The position numbers were made by a program, and so were the translations under genes. From Bacillus chungangensis (lineage in GTDB: Bacteria; Bacillota; Bacilli; Bacillales; Bacillaceae_C): DNA of 34,888 bases. The stretch spans positions 1 through 34,888 of the forward strand of contig NZ_JAUSTT010000036.1 of NCBI RefSeq assembly GCF_030812995.1. Direction: 5' to 3'. Each line of letters begins with the position of its first letter. Position 1 is the first letter of the stretch. Of the stretch, positions 7,951-15,040 are shown piece after piece. Under the pieces are notes generated by a model. The model searched no databases, was not told where the DNA came from, and saw only the letters and a list, made by a program, of their open reading frames with translations.

Positions 7951-8712
7951 ATGAAGTTTATGAGTCAGAACGATATGACAGTTGTAGAACATATAGAGGA
8001 ATTGAGAAAACGGATCATCTTCGTTGCCATTATTTTCTTGATCGCAGTCATAGTAAGCTTCTTTCTTTCCCAACCGATAATAAAGTATTTGCAGCATTCC
8101 GAATATGTCAAGGAATTGACAATGAATGCTTTTAAAATTACCGATCCATTTAAAGTATATATGCAAATGACATTCGTTTTGGCAATTGTCATCATTTCCC
8201 CTTTTGTGTTATATCAAATATGGGCTTTTGTTAGTCCAGGCCTTTATGAGAAGGAACAGAAAATTACGCTTAGCTATATTCCAGTTTCAGTGCTTTTGTT
8301 TTTAGGGGGAATTGCCTTTTCATACTTAATTCTTTTTCCATTTGTGATCGATTTCATGTTTCGCCTTTCAGGGAATATGAATATTAATGCCGTGATTGGA
8401 ATTAATGAATATTTTCAGTTTCTCTTTCAAATTACCATTCCGTTTGGGTTTTTATTCCAGTTGCCGGTTGTTATTTTATTTTTAACGAGACTTGGAATTG
8501 TTACTCCAATGTTTCTAGGAAAGGTTCGGAAATATGCTTACTTTCTTTTAGTTGTGATCGGAGCATTTATTACACCTCCAGATATCATCTCGCATCTAAT
8601 GGTCACATTTCCACTGTTGCTTTTATATGAAATAAGCATTATTATTTCAAAGATCGGTTATCGAAAAGCACAGAGGATGCAGCAGGAGCTTGAAAGCCAA
8701 GAGCAAGTATGA
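7951..8712 (+). CDS. tatC: Sec-independent protein translocase subunit TatC (TatCy type)
   Basis: TatC is the receptor for twin-arginine signal peptides. The 253-residue protein shows six membrane helices and the family hallmarks: VVEHIEELRKRI at the cytoplasmic N terminus, FVSPGLYEKEQKITLSYIPVS in the first half, and the FPFVIDFM and ITPPDIISHLMVTFPLLLLYEISI segments near the end. Two starts are possible, ATG 7951 and ATG 7960. GATGGGA at 7945-7951 is better spaced for 7960, so the true protein may be 3 residues shorter. It forms an operon with tatA, 8 nt apart, and is followed by a terminator. No obvious Tat substrate gene is adjacent. Confidence 0.95.
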   Translation: MKFMSQNDMTVVEHIEELRKRIIFVAIIFLIAVIVSFFLSQPIIKYLQHSEYVKELTMNAFKITDPFKVYMQMTFVLAIVIISPFVLYQIWAFVSPGLYEKEQKITLSYIPVSVLLFLGGIAFSYLILFPFVIDFMFRLSGNMNINAVIGINEYFQFLFQITIPFGFLFQLPVVILFLTRLGIVTPMFLGKVRKYAYFLLVVIGAFITPPDIISHLMVTFPLLLLYEISIIISKIGYRKAQRMQQELESQEQV

Positions 8713-8777
8713 AACTTGAGTGATCGTTTGTTGCTATACTAATAGAATATGCTATATTCACTTTTTTGACAGAACGG

Positions 8778-8826
8778 GAAGTTATCGCTACTTAACAGCT
8801 GAAAGGGCGATAACTTCTCGATGTTT
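8778..8826 (+). terminator. Terminator after tatC
   Basis: GAAGTTATCGC (8778-8788) pairs perfectly with GCGATAACTTC (8807-8817), and TCGATGTTTTA follows. The 11-bp stem is strong; the T-run is delayed by a few bases. Confidence 0.7.
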
Positions 8827-8867
8827 TATTCCACTGTAGCTGTATGATTATAACAATCGAGTTAGGC

Positions 8868-9063
8868 CTAGCGTTTGCTGGCCATTTCCACTATTTTTTC
8901 GTAAGATAATACATCCTCCGTTATTTGATTGAACGTATGATGGTTTATGATTTCTTCACTAATTTTCTTCAAAAACGTGACAGTCGCTCTAAAAGGGGCT
9001 GATCCGCAACTTAATCTTTCAATGCCGATTGTAGAAAGCGTTTCAACATTAGGTGTGGTTCTA
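8868..9063 (-). pseudogene. C-terminal remnant of an isocitrate lyase/PEP mutase superfamily protein
   Basis: On the minus strand the reading frame contains TPNVETLSTIGIERLSCGSA, then PFRATVTFLKKISEEI, a short linker and a stop. This matches the C-terminal end of isocitrate lyase/PEP mutase superfamily (PrpB / phosphonomutase-like) proteins, where a segment of the form ELEKLGVARISFGSGP is followed by a helix and a short tail. The catalytic barrel with its metal-binding motif is absent. Upstream homology stops at about 9063, next to the repeat at 9071-9117, so the gene appears truncated at or near that repeat. I see no ribosome binding site for the remaining frame. Confidence 0.7.
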
Positions 9064-9070
9064 TTTTTTA

Positions 9071-9117
9071 TGAGTAGGGGATGAGAGAAAACCCCCACTC
9101 ATGGAAGTTTCACTTTA
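9071..9117. repeat. Short interspersed repeat, copy B, with hairpin
   Basis: This is the second copy of the repeat at 4141-4186. TGAGTAGGGG (9071-9080) can pair with CCCCCACTCA (9092-9101) with one mismatch, around a short A-rich loop; ATGGAAGTTTCAC follows, as in copy A. It lies at the break of the superfamily remnant at 8868-9063. Confidence 0.55.
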
Positions 9118-9254
9118 TTTGTTAATTTTTCGGAATACTTAAACTATTTATACAATGGATGCAACACAATGCTTAATGGAATATTCATCTTTTACAGGGA
9201 CTTTTTGAACAAACTCTTTCATAATATGAAAAATAGAAGAGGAGATGAGGAACT

Positions 9255-11354
9255 ATGGAGAAATTTCTACTTTATCGTTCAGGGATTCATGATGCTACTT
9301 TTATATTTGGTAAAGATAGCATTCAACACCAAAAACGAGATATTAGTAAACTTCAATGGGAGGATATCGACACTTTAACTGTCCAAACAGCGAAAGCATA
9401 TGAAGATGTTTATCTAATAAATCCTCGCATCATTTGGGAGCGCTTTAAAGAATATGAAAACATGTTGAAAATGAAGACAGGAGAATATATTACTTTGTGG
9501 GGAGGGCTATACGAAAAACACGAAGATGATGAACATCTTTGGGTAGAAAGAAATAAAAAATATCCACTCGATGTCCTTGGAATAGATGGCCAGCCTACTG
9601 CATTTATTACGGTGACAAGAGAAAATTGTATCGTGCTTGTAAGAGAAGGGTATGAGTATCTTACACCTGTTCAACAGTGGAAGGAGAAAAAGATTTCTCA
9701 AGCTATCAATGGGGTTAGCCACATAGGAACGCATATGGTAGAAATGCGTGATCATGTGAAGCTGGCAACAGAAGTTTGGCTGCCTAGCGAGTTGAAAGAA
9801 AAAGTGCCGGCGATTTTAATTCGCACTCCTTACGGCAGAATGGCATATGGCCACTTGTATGATCATTTTATCCAGCGGGGCTATGCAGTTGTCATCCAAG
9901 ATACGAGAGGCAGGCAAGATTCAGAAGGAGAATGGATTCCAATGTATTCGGAAATGGAAGACGGAGATGATACGCTTCATTGGATCGCAAAGCAGCCTTG
10001 GTGTAATGGCAGTATTGGGATGACTGGAGCATCATACGGTGGTTTTGTTCAGTGGGCGGCAGCCGCAAGCGGCAATCCTCATTTAAAGGCAATGATTAGC
10101 ATCGTAACAGCTGGTACGCCGTTTGTTGATATGCCAAGAAGAGGAGGTCCACTATCATCAGGGATGCTTGCTTGGGCGTTTGCCATGGTAGATAAAATGT
10201 TTCGGCCCGAAAACATGTTAAGGTCGGATTGGGAAGAAGTGTTAAAAATTAGACCACTGCGGGAAATTCCTACAATCGCTTTGGGAAAAGAAGTCGCTTT
10301 TTGGCATAAGTGGATGGATCATCCCGTTTACGATTCATTCTGGAGTAAATCCAACTGGTATCAACATAAAGATAAAATGAAAGCACCGGCTCTAATCGTA
10401 TCAGGCTGGTATGATGATAATGGGATGGGAACGACTGAAGCTTGTGAAGTGGTAGCGGACTATCCTTATGAACATAAAAAAATCATTCTTGGACCATGGA
10501 TGCACAGTGCTAACACGACTCGCGATATTCATGGAGTGCCATTCGGCAATAATGCCTTACGTTATGATCTAGATTATTATTACCAAGCTTGGTTTGATCA
10601 TCATTTAAAGCAAATGGATAATGGTATTGAGCAAACACCAGTTGTGGAGTATTATGTCGTTGGAGATCATGAATGGAAAACAGCTAATCAATGGCCGCCA
10701 GAACAAATTCAATGGACGAACATGTACCTTAGCAGCAGCGGAAGCGCCAATACGTCGCAAGGAGACGGCGAACTGCTGTTTGATGATGATGTACAGCAAG
10801 GAGTAGATTGTTTCATCTATGATCCTCTTCATCCGGCTCCACACTTAATTGATATGTCAGAAAACGAAGTGGCTGTACCAGAAAATTACAAAGAAGTGGA
10901 AATGAGAGAAGATGTATTAGTATATACGTCAGCGCCGCTTACTGAACCGCTGACGATTGTTGGAGATGTAAATGTAACAATATATGCTGCCAGCTCAGCA
11001 AAGGATACTGACTGGATAGTCCGACTTACAGATGTAGATGAGAAAGGAAATTCGATTAAATTGGCTGATGGTGTTTTCCGTGCGCGATATCGGAAGGGTT
11101 TCCATCAAGAGGTACTTTTAACGCCAAATGAAGTAGAAAAATATGAGATACTCACTTCTAAAATCGCCAATACGTTTCGGAAAGGGCATCGCATTCGCCT
11201 ATCAATCACTTCAAGTGCAGATCATCTCATTTTCCCTAACACAAATACGGGAAAGGATCCTGCGACAGATACAGAAACTGTAAAAGCTACGCAGCAAATT
11301 TTTCATGAAAAATCTAGGTTGTCATCAATGTCACTGCCAATTATTCCGAACTAA
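9255..11354 (+). CDS. CocE/NonD-family hydrolase (X-Pro dipeptidyl-peptidase-like, peptidase S15) with extra N-terminal domain
   Basis: This 699-residue alpha/beta hydrolase belongs to the CocE/NonD family, whose members cleave esters, acylated antibiotics or X-Pro peptides. The core begins near residue 160 with RDHVKLATEVWLP. The nucleophile is Ser260 in GASYGG. Asp387 or 388 in SGWYDD and His417 in GPWMHS are likely triad partners. The RTPYGR and QDTRGRQDSEGEW segments are typical of the family. The C-terminal third, from about residue 520, is the beta-sandwich X-Pro dipeptidyl-peptidase C-terminal domain. There is no signal peptide. Residues 1 to about 155 form an additional domain rich in Tyr, Trp and charged residues that I do not recognise. 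AGGAGATGAGGA directly upstream supports the start. The substrate cannot be told from the sequence. The gene stands alone between remnants and a strong terminator. Confidence 0.85.
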   Translation: MEKFLLYRSGIHDATFIFGKDSIQHQKRDISKLQWEDIDTLTVQTAKAYEDVYLINPRIIWERFKEYENMLKMKTGEYITLWGGLYEKHEDDEHLWVERNKKYPLDVLGIDGQPTAFITVTRENCIVLVREGYEYLTPVQQWKEKKISQAINGVSHIGTHMVEMRDHVKLATEVWLPSELKEKVPAILIRTPYGRMAYGHLYDHFIQRGYAVVIQDTRGRQDSEGEWIPMYSEMEDGDDTLHWIAKQPWCNGSIGMTGASYGGFVQWAAAASGNPHLKAMISIVTAGTPFVDMPRRGGPLSSGMLAWAFAMVDKMFRPENMLRSDWEEVLKIRPLREIPTIALGKEVAFWHKWMDHPVYDSFWSKSNWYQHKDKMKAPALIVSGWYDDNGMGTTEACEVVADYPYEHKKIILGPWMHSANTTRDIHGVPFGNNALRYDLDYYYQAWFDHHLKQMDNGIEQTPVVEYYVVGDHEWKTANQWPPEQIQWTNMYLSSSGSANTSQGDGELLFDDDVQQGVDCFIYDPLHPAPHLIDMSENEVAVPENYKEVEMREDVLVYTSAPLTEPLTIVGDVNVTIYAASSAKDTDWIVRLTDVDEKGNSIKLADGVFRARYRKGFHQEVLLTPNEVEKYEILTSKIANTFRKGHRIRLSITSSADHLIFPNTNTGKDPATDTETVKATQQIFHEKSRLSSMSLPIIPN

Positions 11355-11588
11355 TCTCGGATGATCAGAAGGAAGACGCATTTAATTGGTGGCTTGCTTC
11401 CGATCGTTATCAGTCATTATGTGTAGATTTTCTCAAAATCAAAAGACGGGATGATATGGCTTGTTGCTTGAACAATTGGGAAAAAAGGAACGCAGAGAAG
11501 TACAGAGAGGCTCTTTCCAGAGCAAGAATCGTTTCAACTACAACCTCGTTATTTATCAAGACCTGAATTTAAAAAAAGCAAAAAACAT
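11355..11588. other. Intergenic stretch after the hydrolase, possible gene debris
   Basis: The stretch has no start codon with a ribosome binding site. One plus frame stays open for about 70 codons (DDQKEDAFNWWLASDRYQSL and onwards, to a TGA near 11564), but I recognise no family. It may be the remains of another gene. Confidence 0.25.
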
Positions 11589-11590
11589 AG

Positions 11591-11636
11591 GCTGTTTGAC
11601 ATATTATACATGACTAATATGTCAAACAGCTTTTTT
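11591..11636 (+). terminator. Strong terminator, likely of the CocE-type gene
   Basis: GCTGTTTGACATATTA (11591-11606) pairs perfectly with TAATATGTCAAACAGC (11615-11630), a 16-bp stem with an 8-nt loop, and six T follow. An A-run upstream (11570-11586) means it may also work for the minus-strand operon converging from the right. Confidence 0.9.
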
Positions 11637-11827
11637 ATATGAATACTCCTCTACAATCGCGCCCGTTACTTGAATATTCGCCAACCGAAATACAGTTATC
11701 AAGATTAGTAAAATTATTCAAAAAAGGTGCGTTAATCTACCTTTAATTAACATACCTTTATCTTATCTCAGTATAAAATCACATCCTTAAGTCATTAAAG
11801 ATTTTTCCGGAAATTTTCAATCTCTAT

Positions 11828-12832
11828 TTAGTAGTTAAATGTGGTTAACTCTTTTGAAACTGAATTTAAAAAGTCTTTCTCAAATTTAATATAGTAAGCC
11901 CCATCTATCATTTCATTTTTTATTCCATCCAATAATGATACCGATTGTAACGGGGGAAGTTCCATTTTATTCTCTAACAATTGTTCAATTGGAATATTGC
12001 CTTCTATTTTAGTAGTAAATTGTTTTAATTTTGTTTGTGGTAATACGTTTATTGTTTGATTTATAACTGCATAAATGAGGTTTAATTGGTCTTCTTCATC
12101 CAAGCTTCTTCCCACTGTAGCATCCATCATTAATGCCGCAACCTCTTCTCCATTCAAACGATTCGTCCCCTTTTTGAATTCAAATGCCACTCTAGATATA
12201 GCTCTTACTCGAATATCTTCTTGCAAGTCGTAATCTATACCATTCACTGAATCAATCATTGATGAAAGGGTTTCTAAATCCATAACAGCATAATAATCAA
12301 TTGTTAAATCAAATAGCTTAGAAACTGTTGTTCTTACATTTTCAGCTCCTCCTGAACTGTAATCATAAGCAAATGTCAATTTATCATATGAAGTAGCTCC
12401 GTCAATCTTATCCAATATCGGAACATAAGTATCACGAGGGATAGATAGCACTTTCATTATCTTTTTATCTTTACTATAAGTAAGTAAAAGGTTAATAGGT
12501 ATTCTATTATTATCGTCTTTCACCGTTAATAGAGTGGTTAAAAACTCGTCTTCTTTAAATACTGATTCACTTGCATTACTTTCCTTATTTTCATTATTAA
12601 AGTTTCCAGGTAGAATCGATGGAATAAACAAAAATATACACAAGCCTACCACTAATAAAGAAGCTGTAAGTGGAGCAAATTTTTTTAAAGAAGAAACAAG
12701 TGATTTCTTTTTTGTATTATTCTTCTCCAATTTATGAATTTGTTCAAACACTTCATTACGGTCTTCTTTCGTAAATCTTAGTTCTTGATCAGACGTATTA
12801 TAAAACTTATCTCTTAATCGTTTATCTTTCAT
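11828..12832 (-). CDS. Membrane-anchored LCP-domain (LytR-CpsA-Psr) protein, partner of the ECF sigma factor
   Basis: The protein has 334 residues: a charged cytoplasmic N terminus of about 50 residues, one membrane helix (about 54-71), a short linker and an extracellular LCP domain (about 95-334). LCP enzymes attach wall polymers to peptidoglycan. The domain keeps VLSIPRDTYVPI (Arg133), the DYYAVMDLETLSSMIDSVNG segment and LNGEE. The usual YVRTRK is MMDATV here and the usual RxxRQ is RSLDEEDQ, so two normally conserved arginines are missing. The start overlaps the sigma gene by 11 nt, so the two are co-translated. Genes in this position next to ECF sigma factors usually encode anti-sigma factors. 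I infer that the N-terminal tail binds the sigma factor and that the LCP domain serves as an outside sensor. A residual enzyme role is possible. Confidence 0.75.
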   Translation of the reverse strand: MKDKRLRDKFYNTSDQELRFTKEDRNEVFEQIHKLEKNNTKKKSLVSSLKKFAPLTASLLVVGLCIFLFIPSILPGNFNNENKESNASESVFKEDEFLTTLLTVKDDNNRIPINLLLTYSKDKKIMKVLSIPRDTYVPILDKIDGATSYDKLTFAYDYSSGGAENVRTTVSKLFDLTIDYYAVMDLETLSSMIDSVNGIDYDLQEDIRVRAISRVAFEFKKGTNRLNGEEVAALMMDATVGRSLDEEDQLNLIYAVINQTINVLPQTKLKQFTTKIEGNIPIEQLLENKMELPPLQSVSLLDGIKNEMIDGAYYIKFEKDFLNSVSKELTTFNY

Positions 12833-13349
12833 TAAGTTTTGCCTCCTTTATCATCGGCTCTAATCTTTGTTTTGCTCTTCTTAATCGAGTTTTCACTGTA
12901 TTAACTGAAATATCCAAAACTTCGGCAATTTCCTCTGTCTTTAATGACTCATAGTAGTATAGATAAACCACTTCTCGATACACTTTTGGAAGAGAAAAGA
13001 TAGTATCTTTTATTTTTTCATTATTGTATTTATCGATAACTGTTCTTTCTGTTGATGGTAATATTGACTTTGCTGTTTCATTTATAAAACTTTTTACCTG
13101 TACCATTTTGTAATTCCAACTTTTTAAATAATCTTTACATTCGTTAATTGTTATACGATAGAGCCATGTTTTTATTTGTGCGTCAAATCGAAACGAATCA
13201 AGGTTTTTGTAGCATTTGATAAACGTATTTTGAACCATGTCCTTAGCACTCTCTGTATCTTTCACATAAGAAAATGCCAATCGTACCAACTCATTACCAT
13301 ATTCAATCATCACTTTTTCTAATAGGAGATCTTTTTCTGCTTTGTCCAA
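12822..13349 (-). CDS. ECF-type RNA polymerase sigma factor
   Basis: This is a 175-residue sigma-70 family protein with only regions 2 and 4, the extracytoplasmic-function layout. Region 2 (about residues 15-80) contains RLAFSYVKDTESAKDMVQNT and KTWLYRITINECKDYLKSW. Region 4 (about 113-165) contains SLPKVYREVVYLYYYE and the DISVNTVKTRLRRAKQRL helix-turn-helix. GAAGGGGGGATAG lies just upstream of the ATG at 13349. The downstream gene overlaps by 11 nt and encodes a membrane protein with an extracellular domain, the usual sigma/anti-sigma arrangement. An ECF-type promoter 40 nt upstream suggests autoregulation. It resembles the B. subtilis SigV/SigX/SigW group in general form; I do not assign it to one of them. 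Confidence 0.9.
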   Translation of the reverse strand: MDKAEKDLLLEKVMIEYGNELVRLAFSYVKDTESAKDMVQNTFIKCYKNLDSFRFDAQIKTWLYRITINECKDYLKSWNYKMVQVKSFINETAKSILPSTERTVIDKYNNEKIKDTIFSLPKVYREVVYLYYYESLKTEEIAEVLDISVNTVKTRLRRAKQRLEPMIKEAKLNER

Positions 13350-13388
13350 TCTACTATCCCCCCTTCAACCTATTTCGAATTCTGCTAT

Positions 13389-13417
13389 TAGACGATTATC
13401 AAACCATAATAGGTTCA
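13389..13417 (-). promoter_or_regulatory. ECF-sigma-type promoter (autoregulatory) for the sigma/LCP operon
   Basis: On the minus strand TGAACC (13417-13412), a 17-nt spacer and CGTCTA (13394-13389) form a promoter with the -35 TGAAC and -10 CGTC elements typical of Bacillus ECF sigma factors. It lies about 40 nt upstream of the sigma start codon. The likely reader is the sigma factor itself, as in most ECF operons. Confidence 0.7.
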
Positions 13418-13437
13418 ACTTTTTAAAAATATTTAAC

Positions 13438-13706
13438 TATTTTGGTTTATCTTCTGGAAAAATAAGTACTCTAATATCTTTTTCAGGTGCTAAATCGAAT
13501 GAACCTCTTGTAATCCCTGAAGAAATTTTTTTACTGCTGACACTGATTTTATGATATTTTGCTATGAATTTGTTACTCTTTGTTTAATCTTCACTTCCTT
13601 ATTTAGTTTCTTTAGGTAATTTCTCATTCCCATCTTCATCAATATTTAGATTTACATACGACGATAGTTCATTTCTCGTATAATCGTGTATACTTTCAAA
13701 AAACAT
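13438..13706 (-). pseudogene. Degenerate gene remnant of unknown family
   Basis: Two adjacent minus-strand frames look like pieces of one protein. The upstream piece (13706-13599) reads MFFESIHDYTRNELSSYVNL and NIDEDGNEKLPKETK to a stop. The downstream piece (13583-13438) includes KSNKFIAKYHKISVSSKKIS, SGITRGSFDLAPEKDIRVL and IFPEDKPK, then a stop. A frameshift of about 15 nt of lost coding context separates them. There is no good ribosome binding site. I do not recognise the family. It lies immediately upstream of the ECF promoter. Confidence 0.45.
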
Positions 13707-13751
13707 GAATCATTAGTAGACATATTTTTAAAAACCCATTCAACTATTTAA

Positions 13752-13802
13752 TATATTAAAAAAGAGAATACATGTCCTTATAATGGACATAGTATCCTCT
13801 TA
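13752..13802 (-). terminator. Hairpin terminator, minus strand
   Basis: AAGAGAATACATGTCC (13762-13777) pairs almost perfectly with GGACATAGTATCCTCTT (13785-13801). On the minus strand the stem is followed by a run of six T (A-run 13757-13762 on plus). It may be a second terminator for the chromate transporter operon. Confidence 0.65.
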
Positions 13803-13840
13803 AAATATTTCTATAGTTAATCATGTAAGTGACCACAAAT

Positions 13841-13877
13841 TAATAAAAGGCTGGAGCAGATTGTTTTTGCACCAGCC
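13841..13877 (-). terminator. Terminator of the chromate transporter operon
   Basis: On the minus strand GGCTGGTGCA (13877-13868) pairs with TGCTCCAGCC (13858-13849) with one mismatch, followed by TTTTATTA. It lies 28 nt after the stop of the last gene of the minus-strand operon. Confidence 0.75.
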
Positions 13878-13904
13878 ATAAACATTTCTTATTCTAAAAA
13901 AAAG

Positions 13905-14435
13905 CTATCCTAAGAAAAATGCTCCATATACTAAAGCACCACCGATTACATAAGCGGGATGAATGTGCCATTTTTCTAGCATGAGTAAGCTGATTGCTCC
14001 AATTGCAATTGTTTGTATGATCCCGATGCTTGTAACTGAGTTTGCGAAAAAATTTACAGTCATAATGCCGAGAAGAATGGCGATCGCTGGTCTAACAAGC
14101 TGTGTCATTTTCTTTACTTTAGGTGAATGTTTGTATTTTAATAAAATGCCTAATAGAACCAACATAAGGATTAATGAAGGTGCAACCGTAGCAAAAAGTG
14201 CGATTGCTGCACCTGGAATGCCAGCTTGTTGATAGCCGATATAGCCTGCCATTTTAGTAGCGATTGGGCCAGGCAGTGCATTGCCTAAGGCCAATACTTC
14301 ACTAAATTCATGAACAGTAAGCCATCCGTAGCGCCCAACGACTTCATTTTCAATCAATGGAATAGAGGATGGCCCTCCTCCATAGCCTAATATTCCGGGA
14401 AGAAAAAACGCCCAAAAAATTTGCCAATATATCAT
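13905..14435 (-). CDS. Short-chain chromate transporter (CHR family), second subunit
   Basis: This is one half of a two-gene chromate ion transporter. The 176-residue protein has a single CHR domain with about five or six membrane segments. The family motifs are near the N terminus: GGGPSSIPLIENEVV (about residues 20-34) and LGNALPGPIATKMAGYIGY (about 50-68). Short CHR proteins come in tandem pairs that function together, and the gene overlaps its partner by 4 nt (ATGA at 14435-14432). GGAGAAGG precedes the start. B. subtilis ywrA/ywrB form the same pair. Export of chromate is the characterised role of some members; the physiological substrate here is inferred. Confidence 0.9.
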   Translation of the reverse strand: MIYWQIFWAFFLPGILGYGGGPSSIPLIENEVVGRYGWLTVHEFSEVLALGNALPGPIATKMAGYIGYQQAGIPGAAIALFATVAPSLILMLVLLGILLKYKHSPKVKKMTQLVRPAIAILLGIMTVNFFANSVTSIGIIQTIAIGAISLLMLEKWHIHPAYVIGGALVYGAFFLG

Positions 14436-14995
14436 GATATCCTTCTCCTGCCTGGTTTTTCCTTTTTTTGCTTCGTCATTAGAGCAGCTCCTAAGAGGGC
14501 ACCGATGAACAATGCAGGGTGAATGCCAAGGAGCTGAAGGATCACAATACTAATCCCTAAAAGGAAAAGGGTCCATTTCCAGCCAAGTGATGCTTTAGAT
14601 TTTACGATAAAGTCCCATGTTAGAACACCCATGAGAACGCCAGCAACTGGAATCACAGCCTGGGACATTCCCATTACCCAAGGTTCATCCTTATACGTAT
14701 TTAATATTGTTAATAGGAGAACCATTAATACGACTGTCGGTACAATTGTCGCAAAGATAGCGTTGATCATCCCCCAAAATCCGCCGACTCTCAATCCAAT
14801 ATAGCCTGCCATTTTTGTATTGATTGGTCCGGGCAGCGCATTGGCAAGTGCAAGTATATCTGCAAACTCTTCATCACTCATCCACTGATAAGTTTTGACT
14901 ACTTCTCTGTGAACTAATGGAATAGCTGATGGACCCCCTCCATAGCCTAAAATTCCAGACCGAAAAAAAGCAACAAAAATATCTTTTTGAATCAT
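14432..14995 (-). CDS. Short-chain chromate transporter (CHR family), first subunit
   Basis: The 187-residue partner of the next gene is again a single CHR domain. GGGPSAIPLVHREVV (about residues 19-33) and LALANALPGPINTKMAGYIGL (about 48-68) are the CHR signatures. About five membrane segments follow, and the C terminus is short and basic (KQKKEKPGRRR). The two paralogues share the same layout but differ in sequence, consistent with opposite membrane orientation in a heterodimer, as reported for such pairs. The gene lies 45 nt downstream of the transferase gene and is probably in the same transcript. Confidence 0.9.
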   Translation of the reverse strand: MIQKDIFVAFFRSGILGYGGGPSAIPLVHREVVKTYQWMSDEEFADILALANALPGPINTKMAGYIGLRVGGFWGMINAIFATIVPTVVLMVLLLTILNTYKDEPWVMGMSQAVIPVAGVLMGVLTWDFIVKSKASLGWKWTLFLLGISIVILQLLGIHPALFIGALLGAALMTKQKKEKPGRRRIS

Positions 14996-15040
14996 ATTAC
15001 CACTGCCTTTACGTAGCTGTTTTATGAAATAAAAGTGAAG

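Noticed and set aside
8713-8777. groES/groEL region after tatC, as expected in B. subtilis
   Set aside because: No groES or CIRCE element is present; the tatC terminator is followed by a gene remnant instead.
9169-9378. 69-residue plus-strand frame overlapping the CocE-type start
   Set aside because: It overlaps the well-supported hydrolase start in another frame and resembles no protein; it is treated as chance.
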